64,000 nt of DNA. Source: an uncultured Bacilli bacterium (GTDB lineage Bacteria > Bacillota_I > Bacilli_A > RF39 > UBA660). The stretch spans positions 6,887 to 70,886 of the forward strand of contig CAKOWI010000007.1 of assembly GCA_934122275.1 (NCBI GenBank), read 5' to 3'. The position numbers and the translations under genes were made by a program. This document shows positions 1 through 7,443 of this stretch, piece by piece. How positions within the stretch are numbered: position 1 is the first letter of the stretch; every line of letters starts with the position of its first letter. A model generated the notes under the pieces. It had not been told where the DNA came from. It was given only the letters and a program-made list of their open reading frames with translations, and did not search any database.

Positions 1-236
1 CTTGATATCTTACATTTTAAATTTTTATTTAAGAATGGAGTTATATCCTTGTTTTTCTTTAATATGTTATAACCAAATCCATCATATAAAACAACTATTA
101 TATTTTTATAATCATTTTTTAAAGCTTCATCAACCATTTTTAATGTTTTTCTCTTATTTTCTATTCCATAATAATTTTCTATAGAACTTATTAAACTAAG
201 TAAACTATTATCATAATCTGGATAAATATATTTCAT
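1..236 (-). CDS. Alkaline-phosphatase-superfamily protein, N-terminal part (cut by window edge)
   Basis: Reading leftwards from an ATG at 236, the frame stays open to the window edge and gives about 78 residues. It starts MKYIYPDYDNSLLSLISSI and contains IIVVLYDGFGYNIL, the metal-binding D-G-x-G-x-N motif that opens alkaline-phosphatase/nucleotide-pyrophosphatase-type hydrolases. An AAGGTGAT ribosome binding site lies just upstream. In this superfamily the Asp binds one of two metal ions used for phosphate ester hydrolysis. The exact substrate cannot be told because most of the protein is outside the window. Confidence 0.7.
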   Translation of the reverse strand, partial: MKYIYPDYDNSLLSLISSIENYYGIENKRKTLKMVDEALKNDYKNIIVVLYDGFGYNILKKNKDITPFLNKNLKCKIS

Positions 237-257
237 TTTAATCACCTTTTCTTTCTT

Positions 258-791
258 TTATACTCTAACTACTTTCTTAAAATCATCTTTAAGTATTTCC
301 ATCTCAATTATATCATAATATTTCCCGTTCAAAAAATACGCTTCATGTCTTCTGACATATTCTTTAAACCCTATTTTTTTATAACAATTATTCGCTCTTT
401 CATTAAACTGAAATACACATAAATTAATATTGTGCATATTTTGAAAATTAAATGCATAATTTAAGAGTAAATCTAATGCTTCTGCACCATAACCCTTATT
501 TCTATTTTCTTCATCACCAAGAAAAATTTCAACAGTAAACCTTCTATTTATTCTATCTATTTTCATCAATGAACAATTACCTATGAGTTCATCTGTTTTA
601 ATATCTACAATTGCAAAGTTTACATTTCCATTTTTTAAAGCATTAGTAATCCATTCTTTTTCCCCTTCTATGGAAGTGATAATAACTGTACTACTCAATG
701 CATCAGTTACATTTCTATCATTCATCCAAATAGTATATTTTTCAGCATCTAAAATATTCATTGGTGATAAATATAATCTTTTTTCCTTCAA
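258..791 (-). CDS. GNAT N-acetyltransferase (RimJ/RimL type), apparently frameshifted at its start
   Basis: The 177 residues form a complete GNAT domain: an N-terminal ligand-binding part (RLYLSPMNILDAEKYTIWMND), the acetyl-CoA-binding loop region (GDEENRNKGYGAEALDLLL) and a C-terminal CYKKIGFKEY strand. Similar enzymes acetylate ribosomal protein N-termini, small amines or antibiotics; the substrate here is unknown. The open frame begins at a TTG without a good ribosome binding site. A GGAGAAACCT-preceded ATG at 810 reads MKYFKKFEGK and then loses frame in an A6 run (779-784). Removing one A would join both parts into the usual start of this family, so the true gene probably begins at 810 and carries a +1 indel, a sequencing error or slippage. 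Confidence 0.75.
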   Translation of the reverse strand: MKEKRLYLSPMNILDAEKYTIWMNDRNVTDALSSTVIITSIEGEKEWITNALKNGNVNFAIVDIKTDELIGNCSLMKIDRINRRFTVEIFLGDEENRNKGYGAEALDLLLNYAFNFQNMHNINLCVFQFNERANNCYKKIGFKEYVRRHEAYFLNGKYYDIIEMEILKDDFKKVVRV

Positions 792-844
792 ATTTTTTAA
801 AGTATTTCATAGGTTTCTCCTCTCTTATTTTATAAGCAACAAGC

Positions 845-884
845 AAAAAGCACGCAAGTCACTTATTATAGTGACTCCGTGCTT
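845..884 (-). terminator. Attenuator-like hairpin in the leader of the GNAT gene
   Basis: Read on the minus strand, AAGCACG-gAGTCAC-tataataa-GTGACT-tgCGTGCTT forms a 6+7 bp stem followed by a T run (TTTTTGCTTG). It lies between the promoter at 960-988 and the GNAT ribosome binding site. Its 3' arm contains the stop codon of a possible leader ORF, which fits transcription attenuation. Confidence 0.65.
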
Positions 885-948
885 CATTAAAGTACGTGTA
901 GGTTTTTTTACCCTTTGAGGCTAGATGTAATATCACACTCAAACTCAC
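859..948 (-). CDS. Possible 29-codon leader peptide of the GNAT gene
   Basis: From GTG at 948 the minus strand encodes a 29-residue peptide ending SKGKKTYTYFNEARSHYNK and a TGA that sits in the 3' half of the attenuator hairpin. It lies directly downstream of a good promoter. A ribosome on this frame would cover the 5' arm of the hairpin. This arrangement is known from antibiotic-inducible resistance genes. There is no strong ribosome binding site; TTG at 942 or GTG at 936 are alternative starts. That it is translated is inference. Confidence 0.35.
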   Translation of the reverse strand: MSLSVILHLASKGKKTYTYFNEARSHYNK

Positions 949-959
949 TTGTTATTAAT

Positions 960-988
960 AAAATAACAGTTTTAATTTTAGCTGTCAA
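960..988 (-). promoter_or_regulatory. Sigma-A-like promoter for the leader/GNAT transcript
   Basis: TTGACA (983-988), a 17-bp spacer and TATTTT (960-965) on the minus strand, directly upstream of the leader ORF and hairpin. Confidence 0.6.
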
Positions 989-1045
989 GTATTAATTTTA
1001 ATTTTTTTCTTCCAGAGCGACCTAATAGTTTGATAATTCTCTAAT

Positions 1046-1660
1046 TTAGGTTCTAGATATCTTTTCAGCATTTTTAAATAAATAGTTGCACAATCTCGTT
1101 CTAAAAAATACAAAATCTAACAAGCTTGTTTTCGAATCATATTCAATGTACTGTTTATATCCAAATGTACTTGTAAGAAGTTGTATTAAATATAAACATG
1201 ACATAAACTTAAAGTCATATTTGTTCAATTTTACATAATTAGTAAACGTTTTAACATATTCAACCAAATTATTAATATCAATTTTTCCAAAATATTCAGC
1301 TGATTCTAAGATTTGATCATAATTTCCAGTATTAGATTCCATCGTATAACCATCAATAAATTTTTGCATAATTATAATCCTATTTTTATATACAAAACTA
1401 TATTCTCCGGTTACAGTTTTCACATATTCTGGAACAGGAATACTATCATTTCTTAAATGATTTATTATAATTATTTCTTTATTAATTTCTTCTCTTGTGT
1501 ACCTTTCTTGAAACTCCTTTAATATGTATTTATTTTGATTTAATGAATATAAATTAGCACTACCACGATTTAGCTTTTCAACCTCATAAACATCAATATT
1601 ATAATTAGCTTTTGCCACTTCAATTATCATCTTTTTAGTAAATATAGTTTCATCTATCAT
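1046..1660 (-). CDS. Aminoglycoside-phosphotransferase-fold protein lacking the catalytic core
   Basis: The N-terminal ~125 residues look like the nucleotide-binding lobe of an APH/choline-kinase-type phosphotransferase (VEKLNRGSANLYSL loop, YILKEF with the ATP-contacting Lys, a hinge around IIIMQKFIDGYT). The sequence then jumps to a C-terminal helical part (YLIQLLTSTFGYKQYIEY, FFRTRLCNYLF). The catalytic H-x-D loop and the metal-binding D-F/L-D segment, normally between these, are absent, and 204 residues is well short of the usual ~300. This looks like an in-frame internal deletion and the product is probably not an active kinase. It sits upstream of the damaged GNAT gene. Confidence 0.65.
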   Translation of the reverse strand: MIDETIFTKKMIIEVAKANYNIDVYEVEKLNRGSANLYSLNQNKYILKEFQERYTREEINKEIIIINHLRNDSIPVPEYVKTVTGEYSFVYKNRIIIMQKFIDGYTMESNTGNYDQILESAEYFGKIDINNLVEYVKTFTNYVKLNKYDFKFMSCLYLIQLLTSTFGYKQYIEYDSKTSLLDFVFFRTRLCNYLFKNAEKISRT

Positions 1661-1716
1661 TTTAATAATTCTTCTTTTTTAAAGTCATTGACATTTTATG
1701 ACTACCTAATATATAT

Positions 1717-2262
1717 TTAATCTAAAATTAATCTTACCTCTTTTAAGATATCCGTATCTTTACTAATCTTTACCGTGTTAATTTCTAAGCTTTTAGCTCC
1801 TAAAATATTATTTTCGTTATCATCTAAAAATAATAATTCTTGCGGCATTAAGTTATACTTATTCAATATATATCTATAAAATTCCTTGTCAGGTTTTATT
1901 TCATGTATTTCAGATGAAATAATAATATCATCTAAATATTTATCATCAAAGTTATTTTTAATATAGCTTTTTACATATGATACATGGTTAGTTGCTATAA
2001 TAATTTTAACTTTATTATTTATTTTCTTTATATCTTCAAATAGATTAGAAAATCTAACTTTGTATAATTTATTAATAATTTCTTTCGTTAGATTGATTAG
2101 TTTTATCTTATCTCTCTCATATTTAGAACCTTTATTTAAGTAATCTTCATCACTAATATTTGGACCAAATAATCTTTCTAATTTGTCTTCAGTTTCATTT
2201 AAATTTATGTCCTTTTCAGAGACTAAAACTCCGACTAAATCAAATGCTATTACTTTTATCAT
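1717..2262 (-). CDS. HAD-superfamily hydrolase with altered motif I
   Basis: Four HAD motifs can be placed: motif I IAFDLVGVLV, motif II IIIATNH, motif III Lys in KPDKEFYRYIL and motif IV LLFLDDNENN. HAD enzymes are mostly phosphatases using the first Asp of motif I as nucleophile. The second Asp of the usual D-x-D is Val here, so the general acid/base of ordinary phosphatases is missing; activity may be altered or the substrate unusual. The start ATG at 2262 follows AGGAGAAAGC. It lies upstream of the truncated kinase gene on the same strand. Confidence 0.8.
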   Translation of the reverse strand: MIKVIAFDLVGVLVSEKDINLNETEDKLERLFGPNISDEDYLNKGSKYERDKIKLINLTKEIINKLYKVRFSNLFEDIKKINNKVKIIIATNHVSYVKSYIKNNFDDKYLDDIIISSEIHEIKPDKEFYRYILNKYNLMPQELLFLDDNENNILGAKSLEINTVKISKDTDILKEVRLILD

Positions 2263-2323
2263 GCTTTCTCCTATTATTATTCATATATATTTAAATACTT
2301 TAGTTTTATTAATAAATCTTATT

Positions 2324-2899
2324 TTAGTCTAAATCCTTTAAATGTATATTCCACTTTAATAAATATTCATATATCTTTTCTACTGGAACACCTAAAATAT
2401 TATAAAAACTACCATTTATGTTTTTAATAAAATTAGAAGCTACTGTTTCAACTATAAAACCAGAAGAATACATTACATTTGGTTCCTGCTTTATATAATA
2501 ATCTAAATCAACATCATCAACTTCGTTTAAAGTTATTTTAGTTTCTTGATAATCACTAATATATTCGTTAGTGTATTTATTTATTAATGCTATTCCTGTA
2601 ATTATACTTGTAGTTTTACCAGAAGACATCTTCAAATTTTCTTTAGCTTCATGAATACTATTTGGCTTTTCTGTTATATTTCCATCTACATATAAAACAG
2701 TATCTAATCCTAAAATAATACAATCAGTTACATTTATACTATTTGCTTTACCAAGTGATAACTTCTTAACATATTCATAAACGTTATCCTTAATATTTTT
2801 CTTTTCATCATAATTACTACTCACTAAATGATGTTTCATTTTTACTTTATCTAATATTTCACTTTTAAACTTTGAAGTGCTTGCCAATACTAACTTCAT
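2324..2899 (-). CDS. maf: Maf family nucleoside triphosphate pyrophosphatase
   Basis: The protein starts MKLVLASTSKFKSEIL, the Maf family opening, and carries the catalytic Asp segment (LGLDTVLYVDG), EKP and SSGKT, ITGIALI. Maf proteins hydrolyse non-canonical or canonical NTPs to NMP and pyrophosphate and are linked to septum formation and house-cleaning. The usual Arg-Arg after SxS is Lys-Phe-Lys here. The ATG overlaps the mutL stop as TAATG, so the two are translationally coupled. In Bacillus maf lies beside radC; here it is paired with mutL, far from the radC cluster at 48 kb. Confidence 0.88.
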   Translation of the reverse strand: MKLVLASTSKFKSEILDKVKMKHHLVSSNYDEKKNIKDNVYEYVKKLSLGKANSINVTDCIILGLDTVLYVDGNITEKPNSIHEAKENLKMSSGKTTSIITGIALINKYTNEYISDYQETKITLNEVDDVDLDYYIKQEPNVMYSSGFIVETVASNFIKNINGSFYNILGVPVEKIYEYLLKWNIHLKDLD

Positions 2900-4680
2900 T
2901 ATTTTTTACCCTCTGACATAGCTCTTTTAAACAATTTCTCTAGTTCATAATTACTATAAAAAATAGTAGTTGGTCTTCCATGAGGACATGTATATGGATT
3001 ATCACACTTTCTTAAATCGTCAATTAATTTTTCCATTTCTTCCATTGAAATATTCATGTTAGCCTTTATTGCCATTTTACAACTTAGCATTATAGCAGCC
3101 TTTTCTCTAAATTTTTCTATCGTAAAATTCTTTTCTTCACTTATAATTACTTCTAATATTTTCTTTATGCTTTCTTCCTCATATCCTTCTTTTAACCAGA
3201 CAGGATGTTCTTTAATGATAAATGAGTTTATTCCATTTTCTTCTATCTTGAAATTCATATTTCTTAGTACATCTAGGTTTTGTTTAATTATTATAAATTC
3301 ATTAGTAGGAAACTCAATAGTAAGTGGAACTAACATCTTTATAGTACTAGTATTTGGATTACCAAACTCTTTTAAATATCCTTCGTAATTTATTCTTTCT
3401 TTTGCAGCATGCTGATCTATCATATACAAGCCTAATTCATTATGACATATAATATATGTACCTTTAGCTAATCCAACTGGATACATCTCTGGCATTATAA
3501 CTTTTTTCTTCTCATGAGTTTCTTCTTCATTATAATCAGTTAACTCATCATTAACTTCTAAAACAGGTTCATCAAATAAACTATAGTCAACAACATCACT
3601 TTGAGTAATGTTTTCTCTTTCTAAGTTAAGTGTTTGAACTTCAACCTTTTGCCTTTTTTCTGGCATATCATTCTTCTTTTCTATTTTTGGTATTAAAAGT
3701 GCTTTATCAAGTACGTCTTTTATTCCCTTTTTTATAAGACTTTTAAGATCCTCAAAATTACTAAACTTTATGTCTAGTTTTGAAGGATGAACGTTAACGT
3801 CTATTAACGATGGATCAGTATTAATATTTAAAACAACGATAGGATATCTAGTTTCAGGTTTATAAGTATGATATGCATCATTTATCGCTCTATTTAATTC
3901 TGTATTTCTAATTACCCTATTATTTACAAGTGTTATCATATGAGTTCTAGATGATCTAGTAACTTCTGGTAATGAAATGTATCCATCAACATCATAATCA
4001 TCATTAAATACAGAAATCTTTTTCATTTTTTTAGCTACTTCAGTACCATATATTTCCTTTATTACCTTAAGTAAATTACCAGAGCCATCAGTATTTAATA
4101 AAACCTTACCATCACTTATTAAAGTAAATTTTTTTTCTGGATATGATAATGCCATTTTATTAACATATTCACAAATATTAGCTAACTCACTATAAATACT
4201 ATTTAAATATTTCAATCTAGCTGGTGTATTAAAGAATAAATCTCTAACTATTATTTCAGTACCATGTCTTGAATCAGATACCTCATCACTTATTAATTTA
4301 CCACCACTAATTTCTATTTTAGTGCCTAAGTTACTAGCACATGTTTTTAACGTAACATTAGAAACCGATGCAATAGAAGGAAGTGCTTCACCTCTAAATC
4401 CTAATGATGATATTCTAAATAAGTCCATTTCATCTAGTAGTTTACTTGTTGCATGTCTTTGAAATGAAATAAGAGCATCATCATGTTCCATTCCAGAACC
4501 ATTATCAACTACTCTAATTAATTTTGTTCCTGCTTCTACAACTTCTATTTTTATTTCATCTGCACCAGCATCAACACTGTTTTCAGTTAGCTCCTTAACA
4601 ACAGATACACATTTTTCAACAACTTCTCCTGCTGCTATCTTATTGGCTAATATATTATCCATAACTTTAATTTTACCCAT
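2899..4680 (-). CDS. mutL: DNA mismatch repair protein MutL
   Basis: The N-terminal GHKL ATPase domain shows ELTENSVDAGA, DNGSGM and GFRGEALPSI; a linker of about 80 low-complexity residues follows (around 330-400). The C-terminal domain has the endonuclease metal motif DQHAAKERINYE near residue 420 and CPHGRP near 565. This is the nicking form of MutL found in bacteria without MutH. It couples MutS mismatch recognition to strand incision. At 593 residues it is of normal length. The start follows AGGTGAATTATA. mutS is not in the window. Confidence 0.95.
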   Translation of the reverse strand: MGKIKVMDNILANKIAAGEVVEKCVSVVKELTENSVDAGADEIKIEVVEAGTKLIRVVDNGSGMEHDDALISFQRHATSKLLDEMDLFRISSLGFRGEALPSIASVSNVTLKTCASNLGTKIEISGGKLISDEVSDSRHGTEIIVRDLFFNTPARLKYLNSIYSELANICEYVNKMALSYPEKKFTLISDGKVLLNTDGSGNLLKVIKEIYGTEVAKKMKKISVFNDDYDVDGYISLPEVTRSSRTHMITLVNNRVIRNTELNRAINDAYHTYKPETRYPIVVLNINTDPSLIDVNVHPSKLDIKFSNFEDLKSLIKKGIKDVLDKALLIPKIEKKNDMPEKRQKVEVQTLNLERENITQSDVVDYSLFDEPVLEVNDELTDYNEEETHEKKKVIMPEMYPVGLAKGTYIICHNELGLYMIDQHAAKERINYEGYLKEFGNPNTSTIKMLVPLTIEFPTNEFIIIKQNLDVLRNMNFKIEENGINSFIIKEHPVWLKEGYEEESIKKILEVIISEEKNFTIEKFREKAAIMLSCKMAIKANMNISMEEMEKLIDDLRKCDNPYTCPHGRPTTIFYSNYELEKLFKRAMSEGKK

Positions 4681-4749
4681 TATAATTCACCTACACTTAT
4701 GGCTTAATTATATCATTTTTGTAAACCAATGTCACCTTATTAAAAATCA

Positions 4750-4758
4750 CATATAATA
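4750..4758 (+). promoter_or_regulatory. Possible sporulation-type or sigma-A -10 element
   Basis: CATATAATA lies 20 bp upstream of the start of the Tyr-rich gene. It contains TATAAT but no good -35 element at 17 bp, and it also fits the CATAnnATA type of -10 used by mother-cell sigma factors. Assignment is tentative. Confidence 0.25.
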
Positions 4759-4778
4759 TTTTAGACAGGAGGATTTAT

Positions 4779-5033
4779 ATGAATAATTACTATCAAACAG
4801 CTATACCAGCTTACTATGTTTCAAGCCAAAAAGGAAATAGTAAAAATGATGAAAGATTAGCTGGTGGATTTGTATTTCCTTTTTTATTAGGAGGAGTAAC
4901 AGGAGCTGCTGTTGCACCAGCTTTTTGGAACAACAATAGACCACTATACTACGCACCATACCCACCACAACAAGTAGGTCCATATTACTATGGTCAATCA
5001 AGCTATTATTATCAGCCAAGAAGATGGTTTTAA
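4779..5033 (+). CDS. Small Tyr/Pro-rich protein, spore-coat-like
   Basis: An 84-residue protein with an excellent AGGAGG site. It has a central hydrophobic Gly/Ala segment (GGFVFPFLLGGVTGAAVAPAFW) and a C-terminal tail full of Tyr, Pro and Gln (YYAPYPPQQVGPYYYGQ). Such composition is typical of small coat or surface proteins in spore formers, but no characterised family is recognised with certainty. It is a single-gene unit read against its neighbours and closed by a bidirectional terminator. A structural spore-surface role is inference. Confidence 0.75.
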   Translation: MNNYYQTAIPAYYVSSQKGNSKNDERLAGGFVFPFLLGGVTGAAVAPAFWNNNRPLYYAPYPPQQVGPYYYGQSSYYYQPRRWF

Positions 5034-5071
5034 AAAAGGCATAGTTTTAATAAAACTAGCCTTTCTTTTTT
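5034..5071. terminator. Bidirectional rho-independent terminator
   Basis: AAAGGC-a-TAGTTT / AAACTA-GCCTTT stem flanked by A and T runs, between convergent genes ending at 5033 (+) and 5056 (-). Confidence 0.8.
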
Positions 5072-5619
5072 GATAAAACAAAACTTCCAATATATTTATA
5101 GTTTATAGTTTTTCCCATACACTTAACAAAAATTTTTGCATTAGTTAAGTCATCTAATTCATTATTGCTATCATCAACATATTTTATTTCCTTCATATAC
5201 CTTTTATGACTCCATTTATCTATGCCATATAGTTTCTTTAAAAAATAATAATCATTAACTATTCTGCCATCTTGGTAAAAACTTTCAGAATTATAAAGAG
5301 AAATTAACCATTCTGATCTTTTTTGTAATTCATGTTTATAATCTACTTCTTTAATACTTAAATCTAATGCATCACAATCATCATATAAAACACTTTTTAC
5401 ATCAGAATCAGAATAAAAATGAGAATAATTACCACTTACTGCTCCTAAATTAAAGCCATAAAATTCATTATAGTCCTTATTATCATAACAGACTTCATCT
5501 TTTGATAAATCTACATTAATTGAATATCCGTAGCAATTAACATCCATGTTTTGCCAGTAAAAATCATCTTTTATTATAATGCTATCTTTTATTTTATATA
5601 ATGTATTTTTATCGAACAT
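5056..5619 (-). CDS. Unknown Cys/His protein, paralogue of the next gene
   Basis: About 187 residues from ATG 5619, which is preceded by AGTAGGTG inside the stop of the upstream gene; a GTG at 5628 is possible but has no site. The protein shares the order of motifs with its neighbour: a Cys near the N-terminus in DVNCYGYSINVDLS, a middle EWLISLYNSE block and KWSHK near residue 150. An N-terminal N-C-Y-x-Y followed later by W-x-H-K is the Cys/His spacing seen in some papain-like hydrolases, but this is only a resemblance. No signal peptide or membrane segment. Confidence 0.65.
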   Translation of the reverse strand: MFDKNTLYKIKDSIIIKDDFYWQNMDVNCYGYSINVDLSKDEVCYDNKDYNEFYGFNLGAVSGNYSHFYSDSDVKSVLYDDCDALDLSIKEVDYKHELQKRSEWLISLYNSESFYQDGRIVNDYYFLKKLYGIDKWSHKRYMKEIKYVDDSNNELDDLTNAKIFVKCMGKTINYKYIGSFVLSKKKG

Positions 5620-5628
5620 AATAAGCAC

Positions 5629-6174
5629 CTACTTTCTATGTAGTTTATATATTCCAACTAAGTTATATTTCAAATTATCATCTAAATACATATTAGCTTT
5701 ATTAGGATCATATATAGTTTCATAGTCATCATCTATTTCACAAATTCTTCCTAAATTACCCATTTTATGTCTCCATATACCATCTTTTGATTTTCTTAAG
5801 AAATGAAAATCAAAGTCAATCTTTTCTAGTTTTTCGTCATAATACTTTTCAGTCATATACATTGCAATTAGCCATTCATTATCAGTCAATTTACAATTTG
5901 CACTAGCCTTTGCAATATCTATATTAAGTACATTCATATCTTTATAAAATGCTTCCTCTAAATCTTTGTAATCGTCTATATATTCTGCACTATCACTAAA
6001 TATTCCAACAAAATAATCAAATGATTCATCTAATTTCTTTAGTTCATATACAGATAAATCATTACATAGTGCATATGAATAACAGTTTGTACCTTTTATG
6101 TTTTTCCAATCTTCTTTATAAATATCAGTACCATTAATTTGTTTTCTTACCATGCTTATTACATTATTATTCAT
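5629..6174 (-). CDS. Unknown Cys/His protein, paralogue of the preceding gene
   Basis: 181 residues with GTNCYSYALCNDLS near residue 30, NEWLIAMYMTEKYYD near 105 and DGIWRHKMGN near 135, followed by an acidic patch and a C-terminal NLVGIYKLHRK strand. The Cys-Tyr-x-Tyr-Ala and Trp-x-His-Lys pairs suggest a papain-like cysteine hydrolase fold; function is unknown. It is first in a two-gene unit, stop and next start being adjacent, which indicates tandem duplication and co-expression. The ATG follows GGGGGTTAT. Confidence 0.65.
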   Translation of the reverse strand: MNNNVISMVRKQINGTDIYKEDWKNIKGTNCYSYALCNDLSVYELKKLDESFDYFVGIFSDSAEYIDDYKDLEEAFYKDMNVLNIDIAKASANCKLTDNEWLIAMYMTEKYYDEKLEKIDFDFHFLRKSKDGIWRHKMGNLGRICEIDDDYETIYDPNKANMYLDDNLKYNLVGIYKLHRK

Positions 6175-6219
6175 ATAACCCCCAAAATTAATTAATAAAT
6201 ATAATACTTAAAATTACGT

Positions 6220-7353
6220 TTATGTCAATAGATAACTAATATCTACATTACCATTTATACCAGGTACTCTTCCACTAGATGTATATTGCCATAAAGAATA
6301 TGGTTTATCATATTTACAAGTTTTATTATATTCAGCTACCCAATCAACGTAACTTTTTGATACATCACCTAACCTATTCATAGCATACCATCTTCCAGAA
6401 TACACTTTTACTTTATACTTATTATTAATATGATTGCTAACATTACTTACATAATTACTAATTATATTATCATATTCTATTTTACTTATGTTATCAGAGT
6501 TAGAACCATTTTTACTACTCCAACTTTCTATATCATAATAAATACCAAGCTCAGGCTTTAAATCATACTTATCAATCATTTCATTAGTAAAATTACTTTC
6601 CTTATTAGATCCATTCATCGTAGAAGAATAACTAAACAAATATATTCCATATGGAATGTTTAATCTTTTAACTTCATTTATATTTTCTTCAAATTTTTTA
6701 TCTAGACTATCATAATATCCAAGCCTTAATATAACACCATAACAATCACTATCTCTTGCAAACAAATCCCAATTAATACTTCCTTGATAATAACTAACAT
6801 CCACTACTTTAACGTTATTTTTACCTAAATACTTTCCAGAAGGACTATAATATCCCTCTTCTTTTACTGTATCAGTATCATTAGTAGCTAAACTTAATTC
6901 ACTACTAATTGCACTTTCTTCTACAAAATCTTTTGTTTCAATACTTGATACCTCATTTACTAAATTATTTTCATCTTCACTTATTTTTTCATCTTCATTA
7001 CTTTCTTCCTCACTTTCTTTTTCAGCTTCACTATTTTCTAATACTTCATCTTTATTATTTTCTTCACTCAAGTTTTCATCTTCTTTTTCTTCTAAAATAG
7101 TTTCGTCTATATTATCAGTAGCCTTTTCTTCTTCATTACTATATTCTTCTATTTGTTTATTTTCTTCTTTAATATCAAGCACTGAATAATAATCATCGTG
7201 TGATATTATTGGAACTTTACTACTATAGTATTCTTTTTTTACCACTTCTTTTTTCTCCTCCCTAATACCTACTTGTTCTACATTCTTATAACTATCTTGA
7301 TTATAAAAATGCGATAATACAAATGTAACAATCATAAAAATATTTTGCTTCAT
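6220..7353 (-). CDS. GH25-family lysozyme (muramidase), secreted, with acidic linker
   Basis: A hydrophobic N-terminus (residues 4-15) is followed by a Glu/Asn-rich disordered region (about 60-160) and a GH25 domain from residue 180. The domain has VVDVSYYQGSINW (Asp185), LRLGYY and IYYDIES (Asp274, Glu276), the active-site acids of GH25 muramidases, and ends with SLWQYTSSGRVPGINGNVDISY. GH25 enzymes cleave the MurNAc-GlcNAc bond of peptidoglycan. The long acidic linker may span or bind the wall. GGAGGTGAAAG precedes the ATG. Likely involved in wall remodelling or lysis of competitors; which one is open. Confidence 0.88.
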   Translation of the reverse strand: MKQNIFMIVTFVLSHFYNQDSYKNVEQVGIREEKKEVVKKEYYSSKVPIISHDDYYSVLDIKEENKQIEEYSNEEEKATDNIDETILEEKEDENLSEENNKDEVLENSEAEKESEEESNEDEKISEDENNLVNEVSSIETKDFVEESAISSELSLATNDTDTVKEEGYYSPSGKYLGKNNVKVVDVSYYQGSINWDLFARDSDCYGVILRLGYYDSLDKKFEENINEVKRLNIPYGIYLFSYSSTMNGSNKESNFTNEMIDKYDLKPELGIYYDIESWSSKNGSNSDNISKIEYDNIISNYVSNVSNHINNKYKVKVYSGRWYAMNRLGDVSKSYVDWVAEYNKTCKYDKPYSLWQYTSSGRVPGINGNVDISYLLT

Positions 7354-7406
7354 CTTTCACCTCCAATATATTATTAGACATGAAAAATCTTTTTCCTCTT
7401 ATAAAA

Positions 7407-7440
7407 CAAAAAAAGATAACTTTAGTTACCTTTTTTACTT
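7407..7440 (-). terminator. Terminator of the leucine-rich surface protein gene
   Basis: On the minus strand AAAAAAGGTAACTAAAGTTATC followed by seven T residues, just after the stop at 7444. Confidence 0.75.
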
Positions 7441-7443
7441 TGT

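Noticed and set aside
6909..7100. Plus-strand Leu/His-rich hydrophobic frame in the lysozyme gene
   Set aside because: Antisense of the Glu-rich linker; no binding site and opposite to a clear gene.
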